Positions 8,493 to 15,705 of a stretch of DNA of 63,996 bases are shown here, piece after piece. The position numbers and the translations under genes were made by a program. This DNA is from an uncultured Phascolarctobacterium sp. (GTDB lineage: Bacteria > Bacillota > Negativicutes > Acidaminococcales > Acidaminococcaceae): assembly GCF_905212365.1 (NCBI RefSeq), contig NZ_CAJMEH010000003.1:1-63996 (forward strand). The letters run 5' to 3'. How positions within the stretch are numbered: the stretch's first letter is position 1; each line of letters starts with the position of its first letter. A model generated the notes under the pieces. That model saw nothing but the letters and a program-made list of their open reading frames with translations, did not search any database and was not told where the DNA came from.

Positions 8493-8683
8493 TGGAATTA
8501 AATGGACAACAACAATATAAAACTATAGATATTCTAAAATTTGTAATGGCTTCTTTGATATTAACGCTTCATATTGGAATTCCGTATGATAGCCAAAATA
8601 TATTGTGCATTATAGCACAGTATATTACTAGATTAGGTGTTCCTTTTTTCTTTACTACATCAGGATTTTTTATATATAGGTAG
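8492..8683 (+). pseudogene. Truncated acyltransferase-3 family protein
   Basis: A 63-residue frame beginning with an ATG that overlaps the flippase stop (TGATG). It reads as the N-terminus of a membrane-bound O-acyltransferase of the acyltransferase-3 family: IDILKFVMASLILTLHIG, then ITRLGVPFFFTTSGFFIYR, then a stop. Family members are about 330 residues long and no continuation exists in any frame; within 20 bases a terminator facing the other way begins. This is the broken right end of the glycan cluster. It probably marks an island junction. Confidence 0.75.
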
Positions 8684-8703
8684 AGGCTTATGCTTATAAT
8701 AAT

Positions 8704-8727
8704 AAAAAAGGACGGCCTGCGCCGTCC
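8704..8727 (-). terminator. Intrinsic terminator of the Rpn gene
   Basis: Perfect 7-bp stem GGACGGC/GCCGTCC around a four-base loop. On the minus strand it is followed by six U (plus-strand A at 8704-8709), so it faces the Rpn-family gene. Confidence 0.85.
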
Positions 8728-8775
8728 TCTAGTTTGCAATATGAAGCTGTGGCGTGGGCTGCACAACGGTAGCTT

Positions 8776-9609
8776 TTACTGAATAGCAAATTCTTTCATT
8801 AGGGCATTCCGATAATCTTTATCTATAGATACTCTCCGCGCATCATCCGTTCTACCAAGGGAATAAAGCTTTTGCATCAGTAAAGCGAAACGCTCTTCAC
8901 CGCGGGCCTCACCACGAGCTTCGCCTTGGGCAATGCCTCTAGCAAATGCGACATCGGATAAATCATTAATAATCTTGCACATAGTTTGCACTCCTTCCTC
9001 GGTTTCCTTCAAGTATTTTACACGTTCCTGTAATTGTTTATAATGCATATCACTAGCGCTTGTGCAGAAAAAATCGTGCATCAGCCTGCTTAAAGCAGTT
9101 TGGTCGTAACGGCAATTGCCGTTGACATAAATAATGTGGGAGCCGTCGTTAAAGCTGGCTCCGCTTTCCTCAATCTTACGCTCGATGTGGTAAATAGGGC
9201 GGCCTTCGCCTAAAATATCGTCCTGCGTAATAAAGATTACATAAGTTTCAAAAAGCTCATGGTAATCGATACCTTTGGAAAAATGCGCAGTATCGACGAC
9301 GCCGCCGTAGTAACGGGCGCGCTGCGGCGAAGCTCCTTCACTGGCGCTTTGTATTTCTACATTGAAGTACTTACCATTAGCGTCTTGGGCAAGTAAGTCC
9401 AGCTGTGCTGAATGTCCGTAAAGGTTGCTGACAACATATTGGCTTAGCGCTCTTACCACCTTAATTTTATCATCATGCAGGATGATACGCAAGAGAAGCT
9501 CGGCGGCTGGAATATTGTTTTCAAAGGCCTTGCGCATAAAGAAATCATCGATAAGACGCAGGCGCGCAATGGCTTCAAGATATTCCGGCTTGACAAATTC
9601 GTTGGGCAT
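8776..9609 (-). CDS. Rpn-family recombination-promoting nuclease / PD-(D/E)XK transposase
   Basis: A 277-residue protein of the Rpn/YhgA-like family, whose members are PD-(D/E)XK nucleases promoting RecA-independent recombination and spread in many copies per genome. Visible are the N-terminal LRLIDDFFMRKAFENN segment, the catalytic region LDLLAQDANGKYFNVEIQ (Asp...Glu-X-Gln, about residues 66-83), and ARYYGGVVDTAHFSKG. The C-terminal tail has short repeats (GEARGEARGEE), typical of the family. I place the start at 9609, where GGAGATGAAAGT precedes the ATG; a longer frame upstream has no ribosome site. It adjoins the broken edge of the glycan island and has its own terminator. Confidence 0.88.
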   Translation of the reverse strand: MPNEFVKPEYLEAIARLRLIDDFFMRKAFENNIPAAELLLRIILHDDKIKVVRALSQYVVSNLYGHSAQLDLLAQDANGKYFNVEIQSASEGASPQRARYYGGVVDTAHFSKGIDYHELFETYVIFITQDDILGEGRPIYHIERKIEESGASFNDGSHIIYVNGNCRYDQTALSRLMHDFFCTSASDMHYKQLQERVKYLKETEEGVQTMCKIINDLSDVAFARGIAQGEARGEARGEERFALLMQKLYSLGRTDDARRVSIDKDYRNALMKEFAIQ

Positions 9610-9730
9610 ACTTTCATCTCCTATTACAATATATTTGGACAAGGAAGCCGGGCAGCCAGTCCGGCCTCCTTTCCATCTCATGCCTTTGATTTAAAGATTT
9701 TGAGTGAAAATACATAAGCAGAATGGGGTA

Positions 9731-9823
9731 AAACAAAAAAGCAGTACCGGCGCTCTGCAAAAACAGAACGGAGATACTGCTAAATAGATACCGTAAGGTA
9801 CCGCCCTACTTATGTAATTTTTC
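9731..9823 (-). ncRNA. Candidate small structured RNA or attenuated leader upstream of Rpn
   Basis: On the minus strand, promoter elements TTGTAT (9858-9853) and TATACT (9835-9830) are 17 bp apart. The predicted transcript contains a stem GGTACC-UUAC-GGTATC and then a long hairpin closed by AGCAGTA/TACTGCT (arms 9775-9781 and 9740-9746) followed by six U. The unit ends 120 bases before the Rpn start codon and points toward it. It may be a free RNA of about 90 nt or an attenuated leader of the nuclease gene. I cannot assign it to a known family. Confidence 0.55.
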
Positions 9824-9829
9824 AATGTT

Positions 9830-9858
9830 AGTATAACATATAATAAAAATATATACAA
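9830..9858 (-). promoter_or_regulatory. Sigma-A type promoter for the 9.7-kb RNA / Rpn
   Basis: TTGTAT and TATACT with a 17-bp spacer on the minus strand, upstream of the hairpin unit and the Rpn gene. Confidence 0.55.
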
Positions 9859-9895
9859 GGGTACTATTTTACAATATCCTTCAAGAAAGGCTACC

Positions 9896-11065
9896 ATGAT
9901 TGATTTGCAAAAAACTATTGGCACGTTACAATTGAATAATAAGCTTGTAATTTTGCGTACTTGCGGCAGCGAGCATCAAAATACTTTGCTGCGTGGGCTG
10001 ACGGCCGGCTATCATGCGGTGGATTGCTCATTGCCCAGCGTTCGCATGCAGGTGGAGCAAGACGTTGAGGCTTTCGCAGGTAATTTACCATTGCCTGTTT
10101 ATTTGGCTCATTTGCATTATGTGCCTGCTTTGCTGCCATGCTTACTGCGCAGCGGCTTGCCGTTGGGGCAAATACTTGCCAGCTGTGGGCAAAGCTGTTT
10201 TTTACAGCAGACGGTTAATACAGGCGAGGACGGCGCCGCAGTATTTATGGATTTACCTTTGGCTGCGGCAGATGCCGTAGGGCAGTATACGTTTTTGCCA
10301 ACGGGGCAATGCCTGGAGCAAATTTTACAGCGGGAAAATAAGCGCGACGTACTGACGGCAATTGTTCAGGGAAGCTTTGGCGCAGACAGGCGGCAGGCGG
10401 CGTCCCAGTATATTCATCAGACCTTGCAGCACGACATTATGGAGCATACGCCTGTCAGTGACGATATAGCGCTGTACCGCCTGCTGTGCGCTGCCGCCGG
10501 TATGAGCGGGTCAGTAGTCAATTATGCTTTGCTTGCTAATAGCGTGGGCATCAGCGCGCCTACGGTTAAGCAGTGGCTGCAGTTTTTGGCGGGAGCCGGA
10601 GTGATTTATTTTTTGCAGCCAGTGGATGATATTGCCGGTAAGCGATTGGTCAAAGCGCCTAAGCTTTACTTTAGAGACACCGCTGCTGCTGCGTATTTGC
10701 TGCGGCTTTATGATGCTTCGGCGTTAGTTCCGAGCTTGTATTTTAAAAATTTGTATGAGAATTACGTTGTCAATATTTTGCGCGAAGGCTTTTTACGGCA
10801 GGGTATTGTGCCCGAGTGGCGCTTTTATCGTGATTCTAATAATAAGGAAATAAATTTGCTGATACGCTGGGAAAGTACGCTGTATCCTGTTTTTATTAGT
10901 AAAGATGCGGTGAATGTGCAGAAGCTGCAAAAGATTGCGGTGGTCTTGCAGCCTTATGCTGAGAGGCTGGGCTTATACTTAGGCGTCGGCTGCGTAATTA
11001 CCTTGCAGGGTGAAAGCAGGCAGCTGGCGGCGGGCTTATGGCAGGTGAACGCAGCAAGCTTATAA
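9896..11065 (+). CDS. DUF4143-type protein with degenerate AAA ATPase domain
   Basis: A 389-residue protein with the layout of bacterial AAA-14/DUF4143 proteins: N-terminal P-loop-like domain, a winged-helix segment (YALLANSVGISAPTVKQWLQFLAGAGVIYFL, about residues 211-241) and a C-terminal PD-(D/E)XK-like region. The key residues are gone. Where family members have GxRxxGKTTL, this has CGSEHQNTLL; where they have the DEIQ Walker B, it has LAHLHYVP; and the nuclease-like EVDLL...EIK has become KEINLLI...PVFIS. The frame is nevertheless intact, starting at an ATG preceded by AAGAAAGG. I read it as a catalytically dead but possibly still expressed paralogue; no function can be stated. Confidence 0.7.
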   Translation: MIDLQKTIGTLQLNNKLVILRTCGSEHQNTLLRGLTAGYHAVDCSLPSVRMQVEQDVEAFAGNLPLPVYLAHLHYVPALLPCLLRSGLPLGQILASCGQSCFLQQTVNTGEDGAAVFMDLPLAAADAVGQYTFLPTGQCLEQILQRENKRDVLTAIVQGSFGADRRQAASQYIHQTLQHDIMEHTPVSDDIALYRLLCAAAGMSGSVVNYALLANSVGISAPTVKQWLQFLAGAGVIYFLQPVDDIAGKRLVKAPKLYFRDTAAAAYLLRLYDASALVPSLYFKNLYENYVVNILREGFLRQGIVPEWRFYRDSNNKEINLLIRWESTLYPVFISKDAVNVQKLQKIAVVLQPYAERLGLYLGVGCVITLQGESRQLAAGLWQVNAASL

Positions 11066-11071
11066 TAAAGA

Positions 11072-11102
11072 AAACCAGGCGTTGCACTGCGCCTGGTTTT
11101 TT
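11072..11102 (+). terminator. Bidirectional terminator between the DUF4143 gene and gph
   Basis: Stem AAACCAGGCG/CGCCTGGTTT with an eight-base loop, followed by T-rich sequence on both strands (six T on the plus strand). It serves the two convergent genes. Confidence 0.85.
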
Positions 11103-11111
11103 AGCTGTATT

Positions 11112-11759
11112 TTATTTGCATAATTGTAAAATGTCGCTGGCTTTTTCCGCTAATAATTGCGCGCCGTGGTCGATTAAAAACTGGCGGCCGCGGAAGCCCC
11201 AGCAAGCGCCGATGCAGGGCACGCCGGTATTTTTTGCGGTTAAAAGGTCGGTGTCCGAATCGCCGACGTAGATGGTGCTGTTTTTATCAGCATGTAGCTG
11301 CTCCATAATAGCCAGCAGCATATCGGGCTTCGGCTTACGGGCGATGCCCTGGCGTTCGCCGCAGGCTGCGTCCAGCAGGTTAGGAAAATATTGCTGTGCC
11401 AGCTCCTGCACGGCGTAGTCCGCTTTGTTGGAGACGATGGCCGTTTGGCAGCCCTGCTTCCGCAGTTCGGCCAAAAGCGGCAGAATGCCGGGATAGGGCT
11501 GGGTGTTATCGGCGCAGTGCTCTTTGTAATAAAGGTTGAAGTCGGCAAAAACGGCTTCCTGAATTTCCTGCGAGGTGCCGGCGGGTACGGCGCGGGCGAT
11601 AAGATTGCGAATGCCGTTGCCGACGAATTGACGTACTTCATCTACGGTACGCAGGGGCAGGCCGTGCTTACCTAAAGTGTAATTGGTAGCGTTGGCTAAA
11701 TCCTGCAGCGTATCCAGCAGCGTACCGTCTAAATCGAAAATGATAGTGGTGTATTTCAT
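11112..11759 (-). CDS. gph: HAD-family hydrolase, phosphoglycolate phosphatase type
   Basis: A 215-residue HAD subfamily IA phosphatase. Motif I is FDLDGTLLDT (residues 8-17), motif II TAIVSNK (about residue 111), motif III lysine in RKPKPD, motif IV VGDSDTDLLTAKN. Together with the Gph-like cap this suggests phosphoglycolate phosphatase or a related house-cleaning enzyme, cytoplasmic. AAGGAGT precedes the ATG. It is divergent from the next HAD gene; the 128-base gap contains promoters for both. Substrate assignment within the HAD family is uncertain. Confidence 0.85.
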   Translation of the reverse strand: MKYTTIIFDLDGTLLDTLQDLANATNYTLGKHGLPLRTVDEVRQFVGNGIRNLIARAVPAGTSQEIQEAVFADFNLYYKEHCADNTQPYPGILPLLAELRKQGCQTAIVSNKADYAVQELAQQYFPNLLDAACGERQGIARKPKPDMLLAIMEQLHADKNSTIYVGDSDTDLLTAKNTGVPCIGACWGFRGRQFLIDHGAQLLAEKASDILQLCK

Positions 11760-11887
11760 TGTGTACTCCTTGCTCTAGTTTGAGATTAGCTTCTCTTGAT
11801 ATTCTAACATAAAAAATAGCTTTTGACAGCAAGATGCTATATAATAGTAGTGTCTTGAAATTTTGTGATAACCTTGGGGGAACGCAG

Positions 11888-12694
11888 ATGACTTACGCTT
11901 ATGAACGCATAAAAAAAATAAAGTGCTTTTTGTTTGATATGGACGGCACTATCAATTTAGGAAATGAGCTGATACCGGGTATGGAGGGCTTTTTTGAGAA
12001 GCTGAAGGCGGCAGGCCGCGATTATTACCTGCTGACCAATAATTCCTCCCGCAGCCACGAGCATTATGTAAATAAAATGAACGGCCTTGGCGTGCCGGTA
12101 ACGCGGCAGGATATTTTGATTTCCTCCGACGCTTTGACTAATTGGCTGCGCAAGCATCAGCCGGGAGCGCGGCTTTTCGTTTTGGGCACACCGCAGCTGC
12201 TGCAAACGGTAGCGGAAGCGGGCTTTACGCTGACCAATACGTTGGACGAGGGCGCGGATTATGTTGTCGTAGGCTTTGACCAAACGCTGACCTACGAGCG
12301 TCTGAGCATTGCCTGCCGTTTGATTGACAAGGGCGTGCCTTATGTGGCTACACACCCGGACGTGCGCTGTCCTATTGAGGGCGGCGAATTTATTCCCGAT
12401 ACGGGCGCAATGCTGGAACTGATTAAAACGGCGACCGGAAAAACGCCGCAGCTGATTTTCGGCAAGCCCTATAAATATATGGTGGACGTGGTGCTGGACA
12501 AAACAGGCTATGCTAAAGAGGAAATCGCTATGGTGGGCGACCGCTTGGCGACGGATATTGCCTTTGGGCTGAACAACGATATTTTGTCCATTATGGTGCT
12601 GACCGGCGAAGCTACTATGGAGGACGTGGAGCAGGGAAGCATTAAGCCGGATATAATTTTGCCGCACGCTAAGGAAATTTTAAAGTATTTATGA
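11888..12694 (+). CDS. HAD-IIA family sugar/nucleotide phosphatase (NagD/AraL type)
   Basis: A 268-residue HAD-IIA hydrolase. It has FLFDMDGTINLGNELIPG at the N-terminus (motif I), LLTNNSSRS (motif II), a C2-type cap, and IFGKPYKYM plus MVGDRLATDIAFG (motifs III-IV). Family members dephosphorylate small sugar phosphates, nucleotides or p-nitrophenyl phosphate. I start it at 11888, where GGGGGAACGCAG precedes the ATG; the longer frame from 11834 lacks a ribosome site. It is followed after 43 bases by an M24 peptidase in the same direction, probably one transcript. Confidence 0.88.
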   Translation: MTYAYERIKKIKCFLFDMDGTINLGNELIPGMEGFFEKLKAAGRDYYLLTNNSSRSHEHYVNKMNGLGVPVTRQDILISSDALTNWLRKHQPGARLFVLGTPQLLQTVAEAGFTLTNTLDEGADYVVVGFDQTLTYERLSIACRLIDKGVPYVATHPDVRCPIEGGEFIPDTGAMLELIKTATGKTPQLIFGKPYKYMVDVVLDKTGYAKEEIAMVGDRLATDIAFGLNNDILSIMVLTGEATMEDVEQGSIKPDIILPHAKEILKYL

Positions 12695-12737
12695 GCCGTT
12701 AAAGCGGCTGCTTGTTGTGTATTGCGAGGGTGGTATT

Positions 12738-13967
12738 ATGGCAATTTTAGAAAAAGCTACTGTTTTTACCGATAAAATCAGACCGGTTCCTGCCAGCGAG
12801 CTGGAAAAGCGTTTGCAGGCCTTCCGTCAGGCCATGGATAAAGCGCATCCCGGCTGGGAGATGGCGGCGATAAATCACAAAATCGCTATGTATTATTTTA
12901 CCGGCACTATGCAGGAGGGGGTGCTGCTGATTCGTCCGCAGGATGCGATTCTGTGGGTGCGCCGCAGCTACGACCGTGCCTGCAACGAATCCCATTTCGA
13001 CGATATCCGTCCGATGCGCAGCTTCCGTGAGGCGGCAGCCTATTATGGTAACGCGCCGAAGATTATGTATATGGAAGTAAGAAAAGCGACGGTGGATTGG
13101 GAACGCTTGCTGCGCAAGTATTTTGCGTTTGAGGAGATTGGCTCCATCGACGGTGTGCTGCAGGATTTGCGCATGGTGAAAAGCAAGTACGAGCTGGAAA
13201 TGATGGCGACCAGCGGCGCTATTCACGAAACGGTGCTGGATGTGGTTGCTCCGGGGATGATTCGGGGCGGCGTCAGCGAGGCGCAGCTTGCTATCGAGCT
13301 GTACAGCGAAATGGTGATGCGTGGTTCTCACGGCATCGCGCGTTTTAACCTGCCCATGGGCGAGGAGGTTATCGGTATTGCGGCCTTTGGTAAGAGCGGC
13401 CTGGTGCGCACGGCCTTTGATGGCCCCGGCGGCACCAACGGCACCTGTATTGCGGTGCAGTCCATCGGAAACGCGTTCCGCAAGTTGCAGCCGGGACGTT
13501 TGGTGTATTTGGATATTCCCTGCGGCTTCGACGGCTATCATACGGATAAAACCGTGGTTTACTATTACGGCGATATTAAAAAGGACGAGCAGGCGCAGAA
13601 AATTTTGAACGCGCAGGAGCGCTGCCTGGAGCTTGAGCAGGAGGTCGTTTCCATGATGGCCCCCGGCGTAACGGTGGAAAGCCTGTACCTGCGCACGATG
13701 GCGAAATTCAATAATGTTTACGGCGACGGCTTTATGAACGGCGGTAAATTTTTAGGGCACAGCATCGGCCTGGTTATGGACGAAGCTCCGGCTATTGCCA
13801 AGGGCTTTACACAGCAGCTGCAGCCGGGAATGGTTTTTGCCGTGGAGCCTAAAATAGCGCTGCCGGGGTTGGGCTTAGTCGGCACGGAAAATACTTACGT
13901 CATTACGGAGCGCGGCGCTCAATCGCTGACGGGCCGCAGCCATGGACTGCGCATTGTAGATAAATAA
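12738..13967 (+). CDS. M24 family metallopeptidase (Xaa-Pro aminopeptidase-like)
   Basis: A 409-residue protein with an N-terminal creatinase-type domain (residues 15-155) and a C-terminal pita-bread M24 domain. The five metal ligands are visible: LDIPCGFDGYHTDKT (two Asp, 11 apart), GHSIGL (His), AVEPK and GTENT (two Glu). It would cleave N-terminal Xaa-Pro peptides or a related substrate with two Mn/Co ions in the cytoplasm. GAGGGTGG before the ATG at 12738 decides the start. No clear terminator follows. Creatinase-like activity cannot be excluded from sequence. Confidence 0.9.
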   Translation: MAILEKATVFTDKIRPVPASELEKRLQAFRQAMDKAHPGWEMAAINHKIAMYYFTGTMQEGVLLIRPQDAILWVRRSYDRACNESHFDDIRPMRSFREAAAYYGNAPKIMYMEVRKATVDWERLLRKYFAFEEIGSIDGVLQDLRMVKSKYELEMMATSGAIHETVLDVVAPGMIRGGVSEAQLAIELYSEMVMRGSHGIARFNLPMGEEVIGIAAFGKSGLVRTAFDGPGGTNGTCIAVQSIGNAFRKLQPGRLVYLDIPCGFDGYHTDKTVVYYYGDIKKDEQAQKILNAQERCLELEQEVVSMMAPGVTVESLYLRTMAKFNNVYGDGFMNGGKFLGHSIGLVMDEAPAIAKGFTQQLQPGMVFAVEPKIALPGLGLVGTENTYVITERGAQSLTGRSHGLRIVDK

Positions 13968-14094
13968 TGTACAGAGAGTCCGGCGATTTGCTGAGTTTTC
14001 ACTGGCTGTATTCTGTTTACAGTTTATATTAAGCCAACAGTGAAAAAATATTAATAAAGAAGCTTAGAAAACTGAATATTTATGGCTTGGCGGC

Positions 14095-14123
14095 TTGCTG
14101 TGCTATCTGCCAAGTGATATAAT
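14095..14123 (+). promoter_or_regulatory. Promoter of the capsule export operon
   Basis: TTGCTG and a perfect TATAAT are separated by exactly 17 bp, about 100 bases before the CpsB-type gene. A second TTGACA at 14145-14150 has only a weak -10. The whole 13968-14226 gap is noncoding; the remaining roughly 100-base leader has a GGAGG at 14181 that is too far from the ATG to be its ribosome site. Confidence 0.65.
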
Positions 14124-14226
14124 AATTATAATTTCAAAGGTATATTGACATAATGAAAACTTTATCGTTCAATAAAGTGCGGAGGTGTAGTAGCGGCAGC
14201 AGGTATTTTGCTGCAGGCGAGAAACG

Positions 14227-15015
14227 ATGTATGACATTCATTCTCATATAATTTACGGTATTGACGACGGTTCTCCTGATATTGAAACTTCCAGAGAGCT
14301 GCTGCGTATGGCGGCAGCCTGTGGGACGAAGCATATTGTGGCTACGCCCCATGTTATTGAAATCACTAATTGTCCGTCCTGGCAGAGAATTCAGGATGGC
14401 GTCGCCGAGCTGCGCGGTATAGCGACTGAAGAAAAATTAGATTTGACTATTTATCCCGGCGCGGAAATTGAAATGAACTGGGATATTTTGGATTTGTTTA
14501 AAGAGGACGAGCGCTGCTATTGCATAGGCGGTACGAGATACTTATTAGTCGAATTACCTGCCATGACTATTCCCGATTATGTGGAAGATTTTTGGTATGA
14601 ATTGCAGTTGAAGGGTATCTGTCCGGTACTGGCGCATCCGGAGCGCAATAATATGCTGATGGAACAGCCGGAGCGGTTGTTGAAATGGATGCACGGCGGC
14701 TTGCTGACTCAAATGAACGGCGGCAGCGTAACCGGCAGATTTGGCGAGCATGTGCGCCAGAAAGCAGAATTTTTGTTGAAGAACGGTTTGATTTGCTTCT
14801 TTGGCAGCGATGCTCATAGAGTGAAAATACGCAATACGGATTTGACCCATGCGCGTGCGCGGCTGGCGGAATTAGTCGGCGAACAGCAGGCGCGGGCGAT
14901 TTGTGTGGATAATCCCAGGAAGCTGCTGGCTAATGAGGACATAATAGTCAAGCTGCCGCAGCGCTTACAAAAAATAGAAAAAAAGAAGAGCTTTTGGAGT
15001 AAGCTTTTTGGATAA
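14227..15015 (+). CDS. CpsB/YwqE-type tyrosine-protein phosphatase (PHP domain)
   Basis: A 262-residue metal-dependent PHP phosphatase that removes phosphate from the autokinase controlling capsule polymerisation. Metal-binding motifs are MYDIHSHIIYGIDDG at the N-terminus, IVATPHVIE, YPGAEIEMN, PVLAHPERN and FGSDAHR. Length is standard. The ATG lacks a good Shine-Dalgarno sequence in the immediate leader, so initiation may be weak or structured. It opens an operon with OPX, PCP and BY-kinase, the arrangement expected for capsule control in a diderm Firmicute. Confidence 0.92.
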   Translation: MYDIHSHIIYGIDDGSPDIETSRELLRMAAACGTKHIVATPHVIEITNCPSWQRIQDGVAELRGIATEEKLDLTIYPGAEIEMNWDILDLFKEDERCYCIGGTRYLLVELPAMTIPDYVEDFWYELQLKGICPVLAHPERNNMLMEQPERLLKWMHGGLLTQMNGGSVTGRFGEHVRQKAEFLLKNGLICFFGSDAHRVKIRNTDLTHARARLAELVGEQQARAICVDNPRKLLANEDIIVKLPQRLQKIEKKKSFWSKLFG

Positions 15016-15025
15016 GGAGTGGAGT

Positions 15026-15694
15026 ATGAAAAAGTTATTGTTTTCAGCATTGCTGGCAGGCAGTATTTTGTTGCCCTTCAACGGGGCGCTGGCTGCCGAC
15101 CCCGCCGACTATATTATGTGCGGCGGCGATCAATTACAGCTGACCGTTTATAATCATCCTGATTTGAGCAGTCCGCCTACGGCAACTAATAACCCCTATG
15201 TCGTACGCCCTGACGGCAAAATGTCCATGCCTTTGATTGGCGAGGTAGACGTTAATGGTAAAACTGTAGCGCAGGTAACGCAGGAAATTACCGACAGGCT
15301 GAGCGAATACATCGTCGACCCGTTGGTAACGATTAATATTACTAAACTGGGCACGACGCGGGTTTACGTTTTAGGCGAGATTAAAAAACAAGGTCTGTAC
15401 GAATTAGAAAAGAGCCATAATTTGTTGGACGCTTTGTCTAAGGCCGAAGGCTTTACGGAAAAATCCGGTAAGAAAAAGATTTTCGTTATCCGCCGCGGCG
15501 AGCAGGAGCCTTTCCTGAAGGTGAATATTAACGAGCTGCTTACTAAAGGCGATACAAGTAAGAATATCGTGCTGAACGAGGGCGATTGCGTATATCTGAC
15601 CAGCAACGGTAAGATTACCTTCCAGAGAGATATTCTGCCGTTCTTGAGCGGTATTTACATGGTAAGCGAAGTCAAAGACAACGAGGACAATTAA
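15026..15694 (+). CDS. Polysaccharide export protein (OPX, Wza-like)
   Basis: A 222-residue secreted protein with a clear signal peptide (MKKLLFSALLAGSILLPFNGALA, cleavage near AADPADY), a Poly_export domain (GGDQLQLTVYNHPDL... VRPDGKMSMPLIGEVDVNGKT) and a SLBB domain (VYVLGEIKKQGLYEL). OPX proteins form or feed the outer-membrane channel for capsule, which supports a diderm envelope. It lacks the C-terminal amphipathic helix of Wza, so it is a short OPX that may need a partner barrel. Start at 15026 is set by GGAGTGGAGT. Confidence 0.92.
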   Translation: MKKLLFSALLAGSILLPFNGALAADPADYIMCGGDQLQLTVYNHPDLSSPPTATNNPYVVRPDGKMSMPLIGEVDVNGKTVAQVTQEITDRLSEYIVDPLVTINITKLGTTRVYVLGEIKKQGLYELEKSHNLLDALSKAEGFTEKSGKKKIFVIRRGEQEPFLKVNINELLTKGDTSKNIVLNEGDCVYLTSNGKITFQRDILPFLSGIYMVSEVKDNEDN

Positions 15695-15705
15695 GGAGTA
15701 TAGAC

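Noticed and set aside
8776..9609. Complete insertion sequence at the Rpn gene
   Set aside because: No terminal inverted repeats or target-site duplications are visible around it; Rpn genes generally lack defined ends.
9691..9924. 77-residue hydrophobic minus-strand frame overlapping the small-RNA candidate
   Set aside because: It could be read as a small membrane toxin, but it has no ribosome site and spans a promoter and a terminator hairpin, so an RNA is the better explanation.
12738..13967. Creatinase
   Set aside because: The fold is shared, but a general M24 aminopeptidase-type assignment is safer because no creatine-specific residues can be confirmed by eye.
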